Assembly: GCF_002846415.1 (NCBI RefSeq)
Contig: NZ_PJMX01000001.1
Span: forward strand, 5,952,001-6,016,000
Reading direction: 5' to 3'
Length of the DNA stretch: 64,000 nucleotides
DNA from: Streptomyces sp. TLI_146
GTDB lineage: Bacteria; Actinomycetota; Actinomycetes; Streptomycetales; Streptomycetaceae
This document shows, piece after piece, positions 9,301-17,262 of the stretch. Within the stretch, counting starts at the first letter, position 1, and every line of letters starts with the position of its first letter. A program made the translations under genes and the position numbers. The notes beneath the pieces were generated by a model. It was not told where the DNA came from and did no database searches. It was given only the letters and a program-made list of their open reading frames with translations.

Positions 9301-9729
9301 GTACAGCGCTTCCGCGCCGAGGAGGTCCTCTCGGACCTGCACGAGGCCCACTGGATACTGGGCGCGGCGGCCAGGGCCACCGAACGCAGCGCGGTCCTCG
9401 CCCGGATCTGGCTGCTGCGCGCCGAGGTGCTGCGGCTGCTGTCGGAGCGCACCGGCTCGCCGTCCCGGCTCGGCGAGGCGGCCGACCACGCGCTGCGGGC
9501 CGCGGAGGAGAGCAGGGCGGCCGGGGAGCCGCTGACGGAGGCGCGGGCGCGCCAGCTGCGGGCGCTGCTCCTGGAGCGCACGGCGGGACCGGCCCGGGCA
9601 CGGGAGGAGCACCTTGAGGTACTGCGGATCCTTTCGGACGCGGCGGCGGCGGGACGGCCGGACGCCGAGGCGGAGGCCCTGAGCCGGGCGGCGGCCGACC
9701 GGCTCGACGGCGAACTGGGAGCGTCGTGA
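6307..9729 (+). CDS. SAV_2336-type vWA domain protein with helical-repeat tail
   Basis: 1140 residues; GTG 6307 overlaps the MoxR stop (GTGA). After an N-terminal helix (LVARLREAEIQPTAQELADALWLAGF) and a Pro/Gly-rich linker to about 150, a vWA-like domain carries a MIDAS-like motif LLMDVSSST (Asp206) and a LLLSDCAGPMW strand. This is the arrangement of SAV_2336 N-terminal-domain proteins. Residues about 400-640 are mixed helical. From about 680 on, Ala/Leu/Arg-rich helical pairs resemble divergent TPR repeats. vWA proteins of this class partner MoxR ATPases and act as adaptors or client recruiters. It is placed between MoxR and the peptide gene and overlaps the peptide start by four bases. 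Confidence 0.78.
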   Translation: MTPMTAARGPRPAESAVSSTLTALVARLREAEIQPTAQELADALWLAGFAGPLTRPRPQVPDAGRPVDSGPAVKPPDPVDDTGPATAERVPEQGGSGGPAVRPYEGRADLFTPGPGTGPGPGGDAGGAPDGSDGVRVAAPAAATLPEPLALQRALRPLQYYRPPARTTGSRLDEQATADRAADTGLILPVLRPDRRRQARLALLMDVSSSTVVWEQTFDELRQVCERAGAFREVQLHYLHEGADGRPRVGSGVAPGGHLADPSQFWDPAGRQLTLLLSDCAGPMWRSGQLHRLLYGWARTAPLAVVQPLPQRMWRSTHLPTRQGVLRRREGPAGRLEFRPRRPERGRDARGIPVPVLALRQSSFGAWARLVSGSTEQTMEAAVGRVRADQAPAAGSARAERTLTPAERVAAFRATASPDAAQLAACLSAAPLVLPVMQLVQRAMLVDSGPEVLAEVLLSGLLRVADEEGADRDALPGYVFLDGVREELFEHLGAGSAILVLKHCSEYVERRYGRTVRNFPALAAAVLAGSVDPGGSAPAGPSDDSRLRPFARVSAQVLRRFGRPDQFVRPGGADGAGSRELSERARDCLDRFRSYGTVRDLDMGVQLLAAAVRGERRIAERAYLYGELAQALLLRWELRRLGEDLGEALNAVENALPHERRAHLTLARILEAMADEAESGRAGADEAWWLTAKARVRAESGSEGEGTQAGGGAAVLVERTAHEVALEFLNRAHNSLALIGGIPPASAAQRADWRAASLARVRVLRRLAELEPRWTGGCLDTAVQVADALLREDRTADVLLLRGALLLALARHAAAGPGEEARLTARAYADRAAKDLYAGFETLAPGSVTDAEVSRAWLDVADAVELSQAESDDAVRLTVLQALDQARRYAGPDREAQAVCLLRMAKVLRERYESTRSRTHLDSAVVAWSEALELMGTDDPRRAAAFTELGGALTARARAKESVDDARGAVRALRRALDETSESDPELARRRYLLGAAHVQRFRAEEVLSDLHEAHWILGAAARATERSAVLARIWLLRAEVLRLLSERTGSPSRLGEAADHALRAAEESRAAGEPLTEARARQLRALLLERTAGPARAREEHLEVLRILSDAAAAGRPDAEAEALSRAAADRLDGELGAS

Positions 9730-9983
9730 CGGCGACCGCGACGGATGGGGCGACGGCGCTGCCGGACCCCGCGGCCTTACCGGACCTGCGCCCCCTGGCG
9801 GCCCGCTCCCCGCACGAGTGCGCCCACCCCGTACTGGCCGCGGTCCTCGCAGACCTGTGCCACCGGCCCGGGGCCGACGGGCGCGCCGGGGCGTACTTCA
9901 GCGACGCGCCCGCGGCCGGGGCCTACTTCGCGGACACCCCCTCGGCCCGCCCCGGCGACCCGCGCCGGAAAGACGTGCCGTGA
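9726..9983 (+). CDS. Candidate cyclophane RiPP precursor peptide
   Basis: 85 residues; GTG 9726 overlaps the upstream stop and its own stop overlaps the maturase start (GTGA at both ends), so translation is tightly coupled and the frame is credible. Residues 1-48 form a leader-like segment containing HPVLAAVLADL. Residues about 55-71 hold two near-copies of a short core, GAYFSDAP and GAYFADTP, followed by a basic, Pro-rich tail. Each copy contains Phe-X-Asp, fitting the aromatic-X-X pattern crosslinked by three-residue cyclophane-forming radical SAM enzymes such as FxsB. It does not end in the FxSxx-COOH signature, so it is not a classical FxsA. The precursor role is inferred from position and repeats. 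Confidence 0.6.
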   Translation: MTATATDGATALPDPAALPDLRPLAARSPHECAHPVLAAVLADLCHRPGADGRAGAYFSDAPAAGAYFADTPSARPGDPRRKDVP

Positions 9984-11218
9984 CCACCGCCGAGGAGCCC
10001 CGCTGGCCGCACCGCGAACTCGACCCGGACGCCGTGCGGCCCGTCCCGCTGCGCCAGTTCGTCCTGAAGGTGCACAGCCGGTGCAACCTCGCCTGCGACT
10101 ACTGCTACATCTACCGCGGCCAGGACGCGAGTTGGCGCGAGCGCCCGTCACGGGTGCCCGAGACGACCGTGCGCCGCACCGCCCGCCGCATCGCCGAGCA
10201 CGCCGCCGCCCACCGGCTGCCCGCGCTCCGCATCGACCTGCACGGCGGCGAGCCGCTGCTCGGCGGGGCCGGTCCCGTCGTGGCGTACGCGGCCGAGGTG
10301 CGGCGCGCCGTGCGCGAGGCCGTCCGGGGCGTGGTGCCCGGCGGCTGCGAGGTCACCGCGACCGTGCAGACCAACGGCACCCTGCTCACCCCGCGCACCC
10401 TCGACCGGCTCGCCGCCGCCCGCGTCCGGGTCGGGCTCAGCCTGGACGGGGGCGCGGCCCGGCTCAACACCCGCCGCACCGACCGCCGGGGCCGCTCCTC
10501 CTGGCCCGCGGTCGCCGCGGCCGCCCGGCTGCTCGCCCGGCGCCCCGCCGCGTACGCGGGGATCCTGTGCACGGTCGACCTCGCCGCCGACCCCGAGGAC
10601 GTCTACCGCTCGCTGCTCACGCTCGATCCGCCCGGCATCGACCTGCTGCTGCCGCACGGCAACTGGGCCGCGCCGCCGCCCGGAATCAACCCGGCCCCGG
10701 TGCCGGGGCGGCGCGCGCGCCCCACCCCGTACGGGGACTGGCTGGTGCGGGTCTTCGACCTGTGGTGGGACGACGACCGGATGCGCACCGGGGTGCGGCT
10801 CTTCCAGGAGATCGTGGCGCTGCTCCTCGGCGTGCCGAGCTCGGTCGAGTCGGTGGGGCTCTCCCCGATGGTGGCCGTGGTGGTGGAGACGGACGGCGCG
10901 ATCGAGCAGACGGGCGCGCTGCGCTCGGCGTACGAGGGCGCCTCCGCCACCGGCCTCGACGTCTTTCGCCACTCCTTCGACCGGGCCCTGCGCCATCCCG
11001 GCGTCGCCGCCCGCCAGTTGGGCGCGGAGGGCCTTTCGCCGGACTGTGCGCGGTGCCCGGTGCGGGAGGTGTGCGGGGGCGGCAACTACGCCCACCGGTA
11101 CGCCCCGTACAGCGGATTCCTCCACCCCAGCGTGTACTGCGCCGACCTGGAGCGGCTGATCCGCCACATCGCGGCCCGGCTGGCGCAGGCCGACGGGGCG
11201 CAGCGGGGCCGCCGGTGA
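9980..11218 (+). CDS. FxsB-like radical SAM/SPASM peptide maturase
   Basis: 412 residues from GTG 9980 (M-TTAEEPRWPHREL); the open frame upstream to 9818 lies on top of the peptide gene and is discarded. The radical SAM cluster motif CNLACDYC uses Cys35, Cys39 and Cys42. DLHGGEPLL is the GGE-type SAM-binding motif and SLDGGAARLN the following motif. The C-terminus has a SPASM-like cysteine set: Cys356, Cys359, Cys365 and Cys387 (DCARCPVREVC...YC). This fits the FxsB family, which forms Phe/Trp/Tyr cyclophanes in short peptides. Many FxsB proteins carry a long HExxH-type extension; this one ends right after the SPASM region. The substrate is probably the adjacent 85-residue peptide. Confidence 0.82.
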   Translation: MTTAEEPRWPHRELDPDAVRPVPLRQFVLKVHSRCNLACDYCYIYRGQDASWRERPSRVPETTVRRTARRIAEHAAAHRLPALRIDLHGGEPLLGGAGPVVAYAAEVRRAVREAVRGVVPGGCEVTATVQTNGTLLTPRTLDRLAAARVRVGLSLDGGAARLNTRRTDRRGRSSWPAVAAAARLLARRPAAYAGILCTVDLAADPEDVYRSLLTLDPPGIDLLLPHGNWAAPPPGINPAPVPGRRARPTPYGDWLVRVFDLWWDDDRMRTGVRLFQEIVALLLGVPSSVESVGLSPMVAVVVETDGAIEQTGALRSAYEGASATGLDVFRHSFDRALRHPGVAARQLGAEGLSPDCARCPVREVCGGGNYAHRYAPYSGFLHPSVYCADLERLIRHIAARLAQADGAQRGRR

Positions 11219-11312
11219 CCGTCAACTCCTGCTCATCGACACCTTTGTGACGCACAATTGAAGTCGCGCGCACATTCCGCAGCTTCCGGCCCGAGCCGAG
11301 GGAGTCCGCCGC

Positions 11313-14300
11313 ATGTCCGACCACGAGGGCGCCGTGGAGCCCACGCTGCCCGAGCCGGCCGAGGAGTCACCCCGTGTCACCGTGCTCTTCGCCGGGCAGA
11401 GCCAGGCCTGGGCCGACTGGATCGGGCAGCAGCTGGAGCGGGCGGGCCACCCCGCCGTCCTCATACGGTGGGACCCGCTGCACCTGAAGCCCGCCGACTC
11501 GGCCCTCGCCGACCTGCTGGAGCCGCCCGGGCACATCCTGGTGGTCCTGGACGACTGGTATCTGCGCTTCGACTCGGAGAAGTACCAGGGCTGGGCGCGG
11601 CTGCTGCGCGACACGCTGCCGCAGCACCGCGACCGGGTGGCCGCCGTCAGCGTCACCGCCAAACCGCTGCCGCCCGCCGCGGCCACCCTGCGCCCCATCG
11701 GGCTGCGCGGGGTCGGCCCCGACGAGGCGCGCCGCCGGGTCCTGGAGTGCGCCGGGACGCCGGGCCGCCCCGGCGCGGTCGTCCTGGAGCGGCCCATCCG
11801 CTTCCCCGACGACCGCCCCGGGATCTGGAACGCGCCGCGCCGCAACCGCCAGTTCACCGGCCGCGAGGACGCCTTCGAGCGGGTCCACGACATCCTGGCC
11901 GCCTCCGGCGAGGAGGGCGGCCGGGTGGTGATCCACGGGCTGAGCGGCGTCGGCAAGACCCAGGCCGCGATGGAGTACGTCCACCGGTTCGCGGGTGAGT
12001 ACGACATCGTCTGGTGGGTCGGCGCCGCCGCCAAGGCCAGCGCCCGCGAGGGGTTCGCGGCGCTCGCACCGGCGCTGGGCCTGCCGCAGGGCAGCCGGCT
12101 CGGCGAGGTCATCACGGCCGTGCGCGGGGCCCTGGAGGCGACCGGCCGGCGCTGGCTGGTCGTCTTCGACGGTGCGGAGAGCCCGGAGGCGGTCGGCGAG
12201 CTGATCCCGGAGGGCCCCGGGCACGTCCTGGTCACCGCCAACTCGCCCGAGTGGCCCGGCCTGAGCGCCCAGCTGGTGCAGCTGCCGCCGTTCGACCGCG
12301 AGGAGAGCGTCGCCTTCGCCCGCCGCCGCGCCGAGCGGCTCGGCGAGCAGGACGCCGACCGGCTCGCCGAGGCCGTCCAGGACCTGCCGCTGCTGCTCGA
12401 CCAGACCGCCACCTGGATCGCCAACAACCCTGCCGCCTCCGTCGCCGACTATGTACGCGGCATCAGCCAGGGCGACCCGCACACCGTCTCCACCATGCCC
12501 TCCCGCGAGTACCCGGCCAGCTTCCAGGCCGCCTGGTCCAAGACGCTCAACAGCCTGCACGAGACCTCCGCCGAGGCCTGGGAGCTGCTGAAGCTCCTCG
12601 CCCACTTCTCCCCGGACTCGGTCCCGCTGCGGCTCCTCCAGAACGCCCGGGTCAGCGATCTGCCGCCGCACCTGGCCGCCCTGGTCACCGACCCCAGCAG
12701 CTGGAACTCGGCGCTGCGCACGCTCTCCCGGGTGACGTCGACGCCGCTGGAGTACGACGACCCCGGCCGGCTCGGCACCCGTACCGTCGGCTCCCTGCGC
12801 ATCCACCGGCTGCTGCACCGCTTCGTCCGCGGCAGCCTGCCCGAGCAGGACCACGAGCGGGCCACCGCCACCGCCTGCCGGGTGCTGGTCGCCGCCGACC
12901 CGCGCGACCCGGCGGGCTCCCACAACTGGCCGCGGTACGCGGAGCTCATCCCGCACCTGGAGCCGTCCGGCGCGCTCACCTCCACCGACCCGGACGTGCG
13001 CCGCCTCGTCCTCAACTGCATCGAGTACCTGCGGGTGCGCGGCGAGTTCCGCGAGGGGCGCCGGCTCAGCGGCCTCGCCGTGGAGTCCTGGCGGCCGCTG
13101 TCCGGCCCCACCGACGGCCTCGTCCTGGTCGCCACCCACCAGCTCGCCCATATGTTGCGCCAGTTGGGGGAGTACGGACGTGCCGAGGAGCTGGGCCGCG
13201 ACACCCTGCGGCGGCTGATGGCGGAGGGCCGCGGCGGCATCGAGGTGGTCCGCGCCAAGAACGGCCTGGGCGGCACGCTGATGGTGCTCGGCAAGTACGC
13301 CGAGGCGCGCGCCCTGTTCGAGGAGGCGGCGGGGGAGACCGCTGCCCTGCTCGGCGACTGGAAGGTGCCCCGCCTCCTCGCGATCCGCCACAACCTGGCG
13401 GTCACCCTCGCCCTCCAGGGCCACTACGCCAAGTCGCTCTCGCGCCACGAAGAGGTCCTGGAGGAGTGCATCTCGGTCCTCGGCGGCAAGGACCACCTCA
13501 CCCTCCAGGCCGGGCTGTACAAGGCCCAGATGCTGCGGCTGATGGGCCGGTACGGGGAGGCGCTGACCATCCAGGAGTACAACCACCGCCTGCACCGCCA
13601 GATCCTGGGCGACGACCACCCCCAGACGCTCACCGCCCAGCACAACCTGGCCCTGTGCCTGCGCCGCGACGGCGAGCCCGAGCGGGCCAGGGGGCTGCTC
13701 TGCGAGGCCCGCGAGGCGATGCTGCGGCGCTCCGACGCGACGGCGTTCACCTGCGACTACGCCATGCTGCTGAGGGATCTGGGCCGCCACGAGGAGGCGC
13801 ACGCGCTGGCCACCGAGGCGGCCGCCGGATACGAGGAGCTGCTGGGCGCGGAGCACCCGTACACGATCGGCGCGCACGACAACGTGGCACTGGTGCTGCG
13901 CGAGACGGGCGAGCACCGCGCCGCCCGCGACCTCTCCGAGCGCAATCTGCGGGCCTTCACCCGGGTGCTCGGCCATGTCCACCCCTGGACGCTGGGGTGC
14001 GCCATGAACGCCGCCTCGGCGCGGGCGGCCGACGGCGATCTGCCGGGCGCGGCCGAGCTCGGCCGCTCCGCGCTTGTGCGGGCGGTCACCTCGGTCGGCC
14101 AGACGCATGTCCTCGCGGTCAACCTCCAGGCGGGCCTCGCCCAGGACCTGCGGGCGCTCGGCCGCCGGGCCCAGGCCGCCGAGCTGCTCCGGGACGCGGT
14201 GACGACACTGACCGTCGCCCTCGGCGAGAACCACCGCCAGACCGCCTACATGAGGAGCGGGGCGCGGCCGTACTGGGACTTCGAGCCGATGCCGGTGTGA
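11313..14300 (+). CDS. TIR-like / NB-ARC (STAND) / TPR protein, FxsT-like
   Basis: 995 residues from ATG 11313 with GAGGGAGT upstream. Residues about 20-150 are a TIR-like fold (VTVLFAGQSQAWADWIGQQL, then HILVVLDDWYL). The NB-ARC P-loop GLSGVGKT includes Lys215, and an LVVFDGAESPEAV strand serves as Walker B. A winged-helix region follows near 400-520. From about 580 to 970 there are tetratricopeptide repeats with long helical pairs (LGGTLMVLGKYAEARALFEEA, NLALCLRRDGEPERARGLL). This is the architecture of FxSxx-system TPR proteins and of STAND-type conflict sensors. A 94-base gap separates it from the maturase, so it may have its own promoter. Confidence 0.8.
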   Translation: MSDHEGAVEPTLPEPAEESPRVTVLFAGQSQAWADWIGQQLERAGHPAVLIRWDPLHLKPADSALADLLEPPGHILVVLDDWYLRFDSEKYQGWARLLRDTLPQHRDRVAAVSVTAKPLPPAAATLRPIGLRGVGPDEARRRVLECAGTPGRPGAVVLERPIRFPDDRPGIWNAPRRNRQFTGREDAFERVHDILAASGEEGGRVVIHGLSGVGKTQAAMEYVHRFAGEYDIVWWVGAAAKASAREGFAALAPALGLPQGSRLGEVITAVRGALEATGRRWLVVFDGAESPEAVGELIPEGPGHVLVTANSPEWPGLSAQLVQLPPFDREESVAFARRRAERLGEQDADRLAEAVQDLPLLLDQTATWIANNPAASVADYVRGISQGDPHTVSTMPSREYPASFQAAWSKTLNSLHETSAEAWELLKLLAHFSPDSVPLRLLQNARVSDLPPHLAALVTDPSSWNSALRTLSRVTSTPLEYDDPGRLGTRTVGSLRIHRLLHRFVRGSLPEQDHERATATACRVLVAADPRDPAGSHNWPRYAELIPHLEPSGALTSTDPDVRRLVLNCIEYLRVRGEFREGRRLSGLAVESWRPLSGPTDGLVLVATHQLAHMLRQLGEYGRAEELGRDTLRRLMAEGRGGIEVVRAKNGLGGTLMVLGKYAEARALFEEAAGETAALLGDWKVPRLLAIRHNLAVTLALQGHYAKSLSRHEEVLEECISVLGGKDHLTLQAGLYKAQMLRLMGRYGEALTIQEYNHRLHRQILGDDHPQTLTAQHNLALCLRRDGEPERARGLLCEAREAMLRRSDATAFTCDYAMLLRDLGRHEEAHALATEAAAGYEELLGAEHPYTIGAHDNVALVLRETGEHRAARDLSERNLRAFTRVLGHVHPWTLGCAMNAASARAADGDLPGAAELGRSALVRAVTSVGQTHVLAVNLQAGLAQDLRALGRRAQAAELLRDAVTTLTVALGENHRQTAYMRSGARPYWDFEPMPV

Positions 14301-14369
14301 GGCGGCTGGGGCGGATGTGGTGGCTGTGGCGGTTGTGAGCAAAGCCACGTATGGCCGGATCCGATATGG

Positions 14370-14409
14370 CTCTGACGTTCCTCTGACATGGAACAGGCAA
14401 TTCCCTGAC
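14370..14409 (+). promoter_or_regulatory. 11-bp-spaced heptad repeats, SARP-type operator
   Basis: CTCTGAC occurs at 14370 and 14381 and CCCTGAC at 14403, with a weaker AACAGGC in the remaining register at 14392. The spacing is exactly 11, 11 and 11 bases. SARP activators bind heptamer direct repeats with one-turn spacing. The site lies about 215 bases upstream of the first acyltransferase start, in the otherwise gene-free stretch 14301-14624. The two SARP genes at 29.6-31.3 kb are candidate binders. Confidence 0.5.
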
Positions 14410-14624
14410 GTGGACGTGCTGTTCCTGTAGTTGGTGGCCGAATTCCGTGCTCTCCCCGCGACGCCCCGCCTTGAAGCGGAGCATGATCGTCAACATCCTT
14501 GATGGGGCCCGGAGCAATGCTCAAGGGGCGCTCCCTTCGGGTGGGCGACGATCGGGCGCGTGCCGAGAACCCTCCCCCGGTCAGGGCGGGAGGCCGATTC
14601 CCCATGCCTTCGGAAGGGTGTGCC

Positions 14625-15878
14625 ATGACTCAGGGCGACACGATCGGCGCCGGAGCGTCGGCCGCGGCAGCCGACACGTCCCACGGGAAACGGTCCACGC
14701 GCCTGGGGAGGACGACCGGGTTACGCACGGTCGCCACCCGGGACGGCTGGCTGCGCCCCGAGGCCACCCGGCTGCCCTCGCTGACCGGACTGCGCTTCCC
14801 CGCGGCCCTGCTGGTCTTCCTCAACCACACCGGATTGCCGTTCCCGTTCCTGCGCCTGGTGAAGGACGACGACGCGGCGATGGACTGGTTCGACCTCACC
14901 CGGAACGCGGGCGCCCTCGGCGTGACGTTCTTCTTCGTCCTCAGCGGATTCGTCCTCACCTGGGCGGTCCGGGAAACGGACACCATACGCGCCTTCTGGC
15001 GTCGCAGGATCGTGAAGATCTACCCGAACTACGCGATCACCTGGGGCCTGGCGATGGTCCTCTTCGCCTCCGCCTATACGCCGGCCAGGACCGCCGTACT
15101 GAACCTGCTCATGGTGCACGTATGGGTGCCGGAGTTCGATGTGTTCTCCAGCGTGAACCAGCCCAGTTGGTCGCTGGGCTGCGAATTGCTCTTCTATCTT
15201 TCCTTCCCGCTGCTGCACAAGATATTCCGCCGCATCAAGGCCGGGCACCTCAAGTACTGGATATCCGGGGTGACGGCGGCCATCATCGCCACGCCGTTCT
15301 TCACCTACCTGCTGCTGCCGGACGACCCCAACTTCCCCGGCGGCCAGGCACTCGGCGCCCGCGCCTCCACGCACCAGTACTGGTTCGCGTACAACTTCCC
15401 GCCGATGCGGCTGCTCGACTTCGCGCTCGGCATGCTGGTCGCGCAGGCGGTGCTCCACGGGCGCTGGTGGAACATCGGCATGACCTGGTCGGGCCTGCTG
15501 CTGGCCGGGAGCTATGTGTGGGCCTCCCACGTGCCGTTCCTCTACTCGCAGCGGTCCATGACCATCGTCCCGATCATCTTCCTGATCGCGGCCGCCGCCA
15601 CCGCCGACGCGAGGAACCAATTCACACTCTTCCGCAATCGCGCGATGATCTGGCTCGGCGAAGTCTCCTTCGCCTTCTACCTCGTCCACTTTGTCGTACT
15701 CGCATATGTGCGCAAGTGGCTGGGCCACGAGATGTACTCGGTGCCGCAGACCGTCGGCATCGTCCTCGTGGAATTCACGATCGCCCTGCTGGCGTCGTGG
15801 GCGCTGTACGCACTGATCGAGCGCCCCCTCACCCGTAACTGGTCAAAACCCCGGCACCCCAAGGCCGCGGCGAGCTGA
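14625..15878 (+). CDS. Acyltransferase-3 family membrane protein (copy 1)
   Basis: 417 residues from ATG 14625 (MTQGDTIGAG), after GGAAGGG. This start aligns with those of its two paralogues at 26056 and 28096; the open frame upstream to 14499 does not. It is a polytopic inner-membrane protein of about ten segments. The family N-terminal motif SLTGLRFPAALLVFLNHTGL includes the likely catalytic His, followed by FFFVLSGFVLTW and FWRRRIVKIYPNY. Acyltransferase-3 proteins transfer acyl groups to sugars, lipids or natural products. It is followed by the SDR and AhpD genes. It is closest to copy 3, sharing FDVFSSVN and ASHVPFLYSQRS. Confidence 0.85.
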   Translation: MTQGDTIGAGASAAAADTSHGKRSTRLGRTTGLRTVATRDGWLRPEATRLPSLTGLRFPAALLVFLNHTGLPFPFLRLVKDDDAAMDWFDLTRNAGALGVTFFFVLSGFVLTWAVRETDTIRAFWRRRIVKIYPNYAITWGLAMVLFASAYTPARTAVLNLLMVHVWVPEFDVFSSVNQPSWSLGCELLFYLSFPLLHKIFRRIKAGHLKYWISGVTAAIIATPFFTYLLLPDDPNFPGGQALGARASTHQYWFAYNFPPMRLLDFALGMLVAQAVLHGRWWNIGMTWSGLLLAGSYVWASHVPFLYSQRSMTIVPIIFLIAAAATADARNQFTLFRNRAMIWLGEVSFAFYLVHFVVLAYVRKWLGHEMYSVPQTVGIVLVEFTIALLASWALYALIERPLTRNWSKPRHPKAAAS

Positions 15879-15938
15879 CCCGCTCCGAACCACTTGCATT
15901 CAAGTGGAGTTCAAGATTCGACTGTAAGGATTCCCCCC

Positions 15939-16649
15939 ATGAAGACCATCGCCCTCATTACAGGTGCCAACAAAGGAATCGGATTCGAGATCGCGCGCCA
16001 GCTCGGCGAGCTGGGCATCACCGCGATCGTGGGCGCGCGCGACGAGGAGCTCGGCAAAGCCGCCGCCGAGAAGCTCGGCCAGCCCTTCGTGCAGATCGAT
16101 GTGACCGACCCGGAGAGCATCAAGAAGGCCGCCACCTACATCGACCTCGCCTACGGCAAGCTCGACATCCTGGTGAACAACGCCGGTATCACGGTCTCGC
16201 ACGAGGACGGCAAGCCGAGCGCCACCTCGCTGGAGACCATCCGCTCGGTCTACGAGACCAATGTGTTCGGTGTCGTGGCGGTGACCAACGCGTTCCTGCC
16301 GCTGCTGCGCAAGTCGCCGGCGGGCCGGATCGTCAACCAGTCCAGTGAGATGGGCTCGCTCACCAACGTGCTCAACCAGGACCACCCGATCTGGCACGTC
16401 AACAACCTGCCGTACAACTCCTCCAAGACCGCGCTCAACATGATCACGGTGTCCTACGCCAAGGAGCTGTGGGACACCCCGATCAAGGTCAACGCGGTCG
16501 ACCCGGGCTGGTGCCGTACCGACATCACCGGGGGCGAAGGCTACAAGTCGGCCGAGCAGGGCGCGGCGATCGCCGTGAAGCTCGCCACCCTGGACGCGGA
16601 CGGCCCCACCGCCACGTTCGTGCAGGACCAGGGCGAACTGCCCTGGTAG
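15939..16649 (+). CDS. Short-chain dehydrogenase/reductase
   Basis: 236 residues from ATG 15939 (MKTIALITGANKGIG) with AAGGA upstream; an in-frame extension to 15894 lacks a ribosome site. The nucleotide motif TGANKGIG is at 8-15, NNAG at 80-83, and the catalytic Tyr159/Lys163 lie in YNSSK, with Ser near NQSS. The family is classical SDR, carbonyl-reductase-like. Cofactor preference is probably NADPH, from the Asn-Lys in the glycine loop and GARDE after beta 2. It sits between acyltransferase copy 1 and AhpD copy 1, 60 bases after the former, suggesting co-transcription. Confidence 0.88.
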   Translation: MKTIALITGANKGIGFEIARQLGELGITAIVGARDEELGKAAAEKLGQPFVQIDVTDPESIKKAATYIDLAYGKLDILVNNAGITVSHEDGKPSATSLETIRSVYETNVFGVVAVTNAFLPLLRKSPAGRIVNQSSEMGSLTNVLNQDHPIWHVNNLPYNSSKTALNMITVSYAKELWDTPIKVNAVDPGWCRTDITGGEGYKSAEQGAAIAVKLATLDADGPTATFVQDQGELPW

Positions 16650-16708
16650 ACAAGGCCGTTACGGCAAGCTGTTACCTCCCACACCCGCACTGCTGAAGGA
16701 ACAGAACG

Positions 16709-17167
16709 ATGTCCACTCCCCGTATGAACAACCCCGCGCAGGTGCTGCCCGACTCGATGGCGGCCATCGGCGGCCTCATCAAGTCGATCCGCAAGTCCGG
16801 TGTCGACGACGCCGTTCTCGAACTGATCCACCTGCGCGTCAGCCAGATCAACGGCTGCGGCCCGTGCCTGGACGCGTCGGCCAAGGCCGCGCAGAAGGCG
16901 GGCGTCTCCGACGAGCGCATCTTCTCGGTGGGCGCCTGGCGCGAGACGCCGTTCTACAGCGACGCCGAGCGCGCGGCGCTGGCGCTCGCCGAGCACGTCA
17001 CCCGGCTCGCGGACCGCGAGGACGCGGTGCCGGACGCCGTGTGGAACGAGGCCGCCGAGCACTACGACGAGCAGCAGCTGGCCGCCGTGGTCCTCCAGAT
17101 AGGTGTGGTCAACCTGTTCAACCGCCTCAACGCCTCGACCAAGCAGCAGGCGGGCCAGGCCTGGTGA
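16709..17167 (+). CDS. AhpD-like carboxymuconolactone decarboxylase family protein (copy 1, CxxC intact)
   Basis: 152 residues (MSTPRMNNPAQVLPD). The core helix LIHLRVSQINGCGPCLDA carries the redox pair Cys50 and Cys53 expected for AhpD-like peroxidases. Downstream are the family segments AWRETPFYSDAERAALALAE and AVVLQIGVVNLFNRL. It is the only one of three paralogues in this window that keeps both cysteines. It is followed by a terminator and then the ECF sigma gene. Carboxymuconolactone-decarboxylase-type proteins beside an ECF with a SnoaL-like tail is a known genomic association (ECF41-type). Confidence 0.85.
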   Translation: MSTPRMNNPAQVLPDSMAAIGGLIKSIRKSGVDDAVLELIHLRVSQINGCGPCLDASAKAAQKAGVSDERIFSVGAWRETPFYSDAERAALALAEHVTRLADREDAVPDAVWNEAAEHYDEQQLAAVVLQIGVVNLFNRLNASTKQQAGQAW

Positions 17168-17174
17168 CCGCGTC

Positions 17175-17210
17175 GCACGCCGCCGGGGACCTTGTTCCCC
17201 GGCGGCGTGC
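17175..17210 (+). terminator. Hairpin terminator after AhpD copy 1
   Basis: A 15-bp perfect stem (17175-17189 with 17196-17210, beginning GCACGCCGCC) with a six-base loop lies eight bases after the AhpD stop. It separates AhpD from the sigma-factor promoter. Confidence 0.75.
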
Positions 17211-17262
17211 GGCAGTCGGCCGCCACAGAGGCCGGCCGAACGAGCCCACCGGCGGCGGACGC

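Noticed and set aside
5737..9612. A 1291-codon open frame on the minus strand
   Set aside because: It lies opposite the MoxR and vWA genes, has very biased composition (Gly/Arg/Ala/His) and no domain. It is the usual antisense shadow of high-GC coding DNA.
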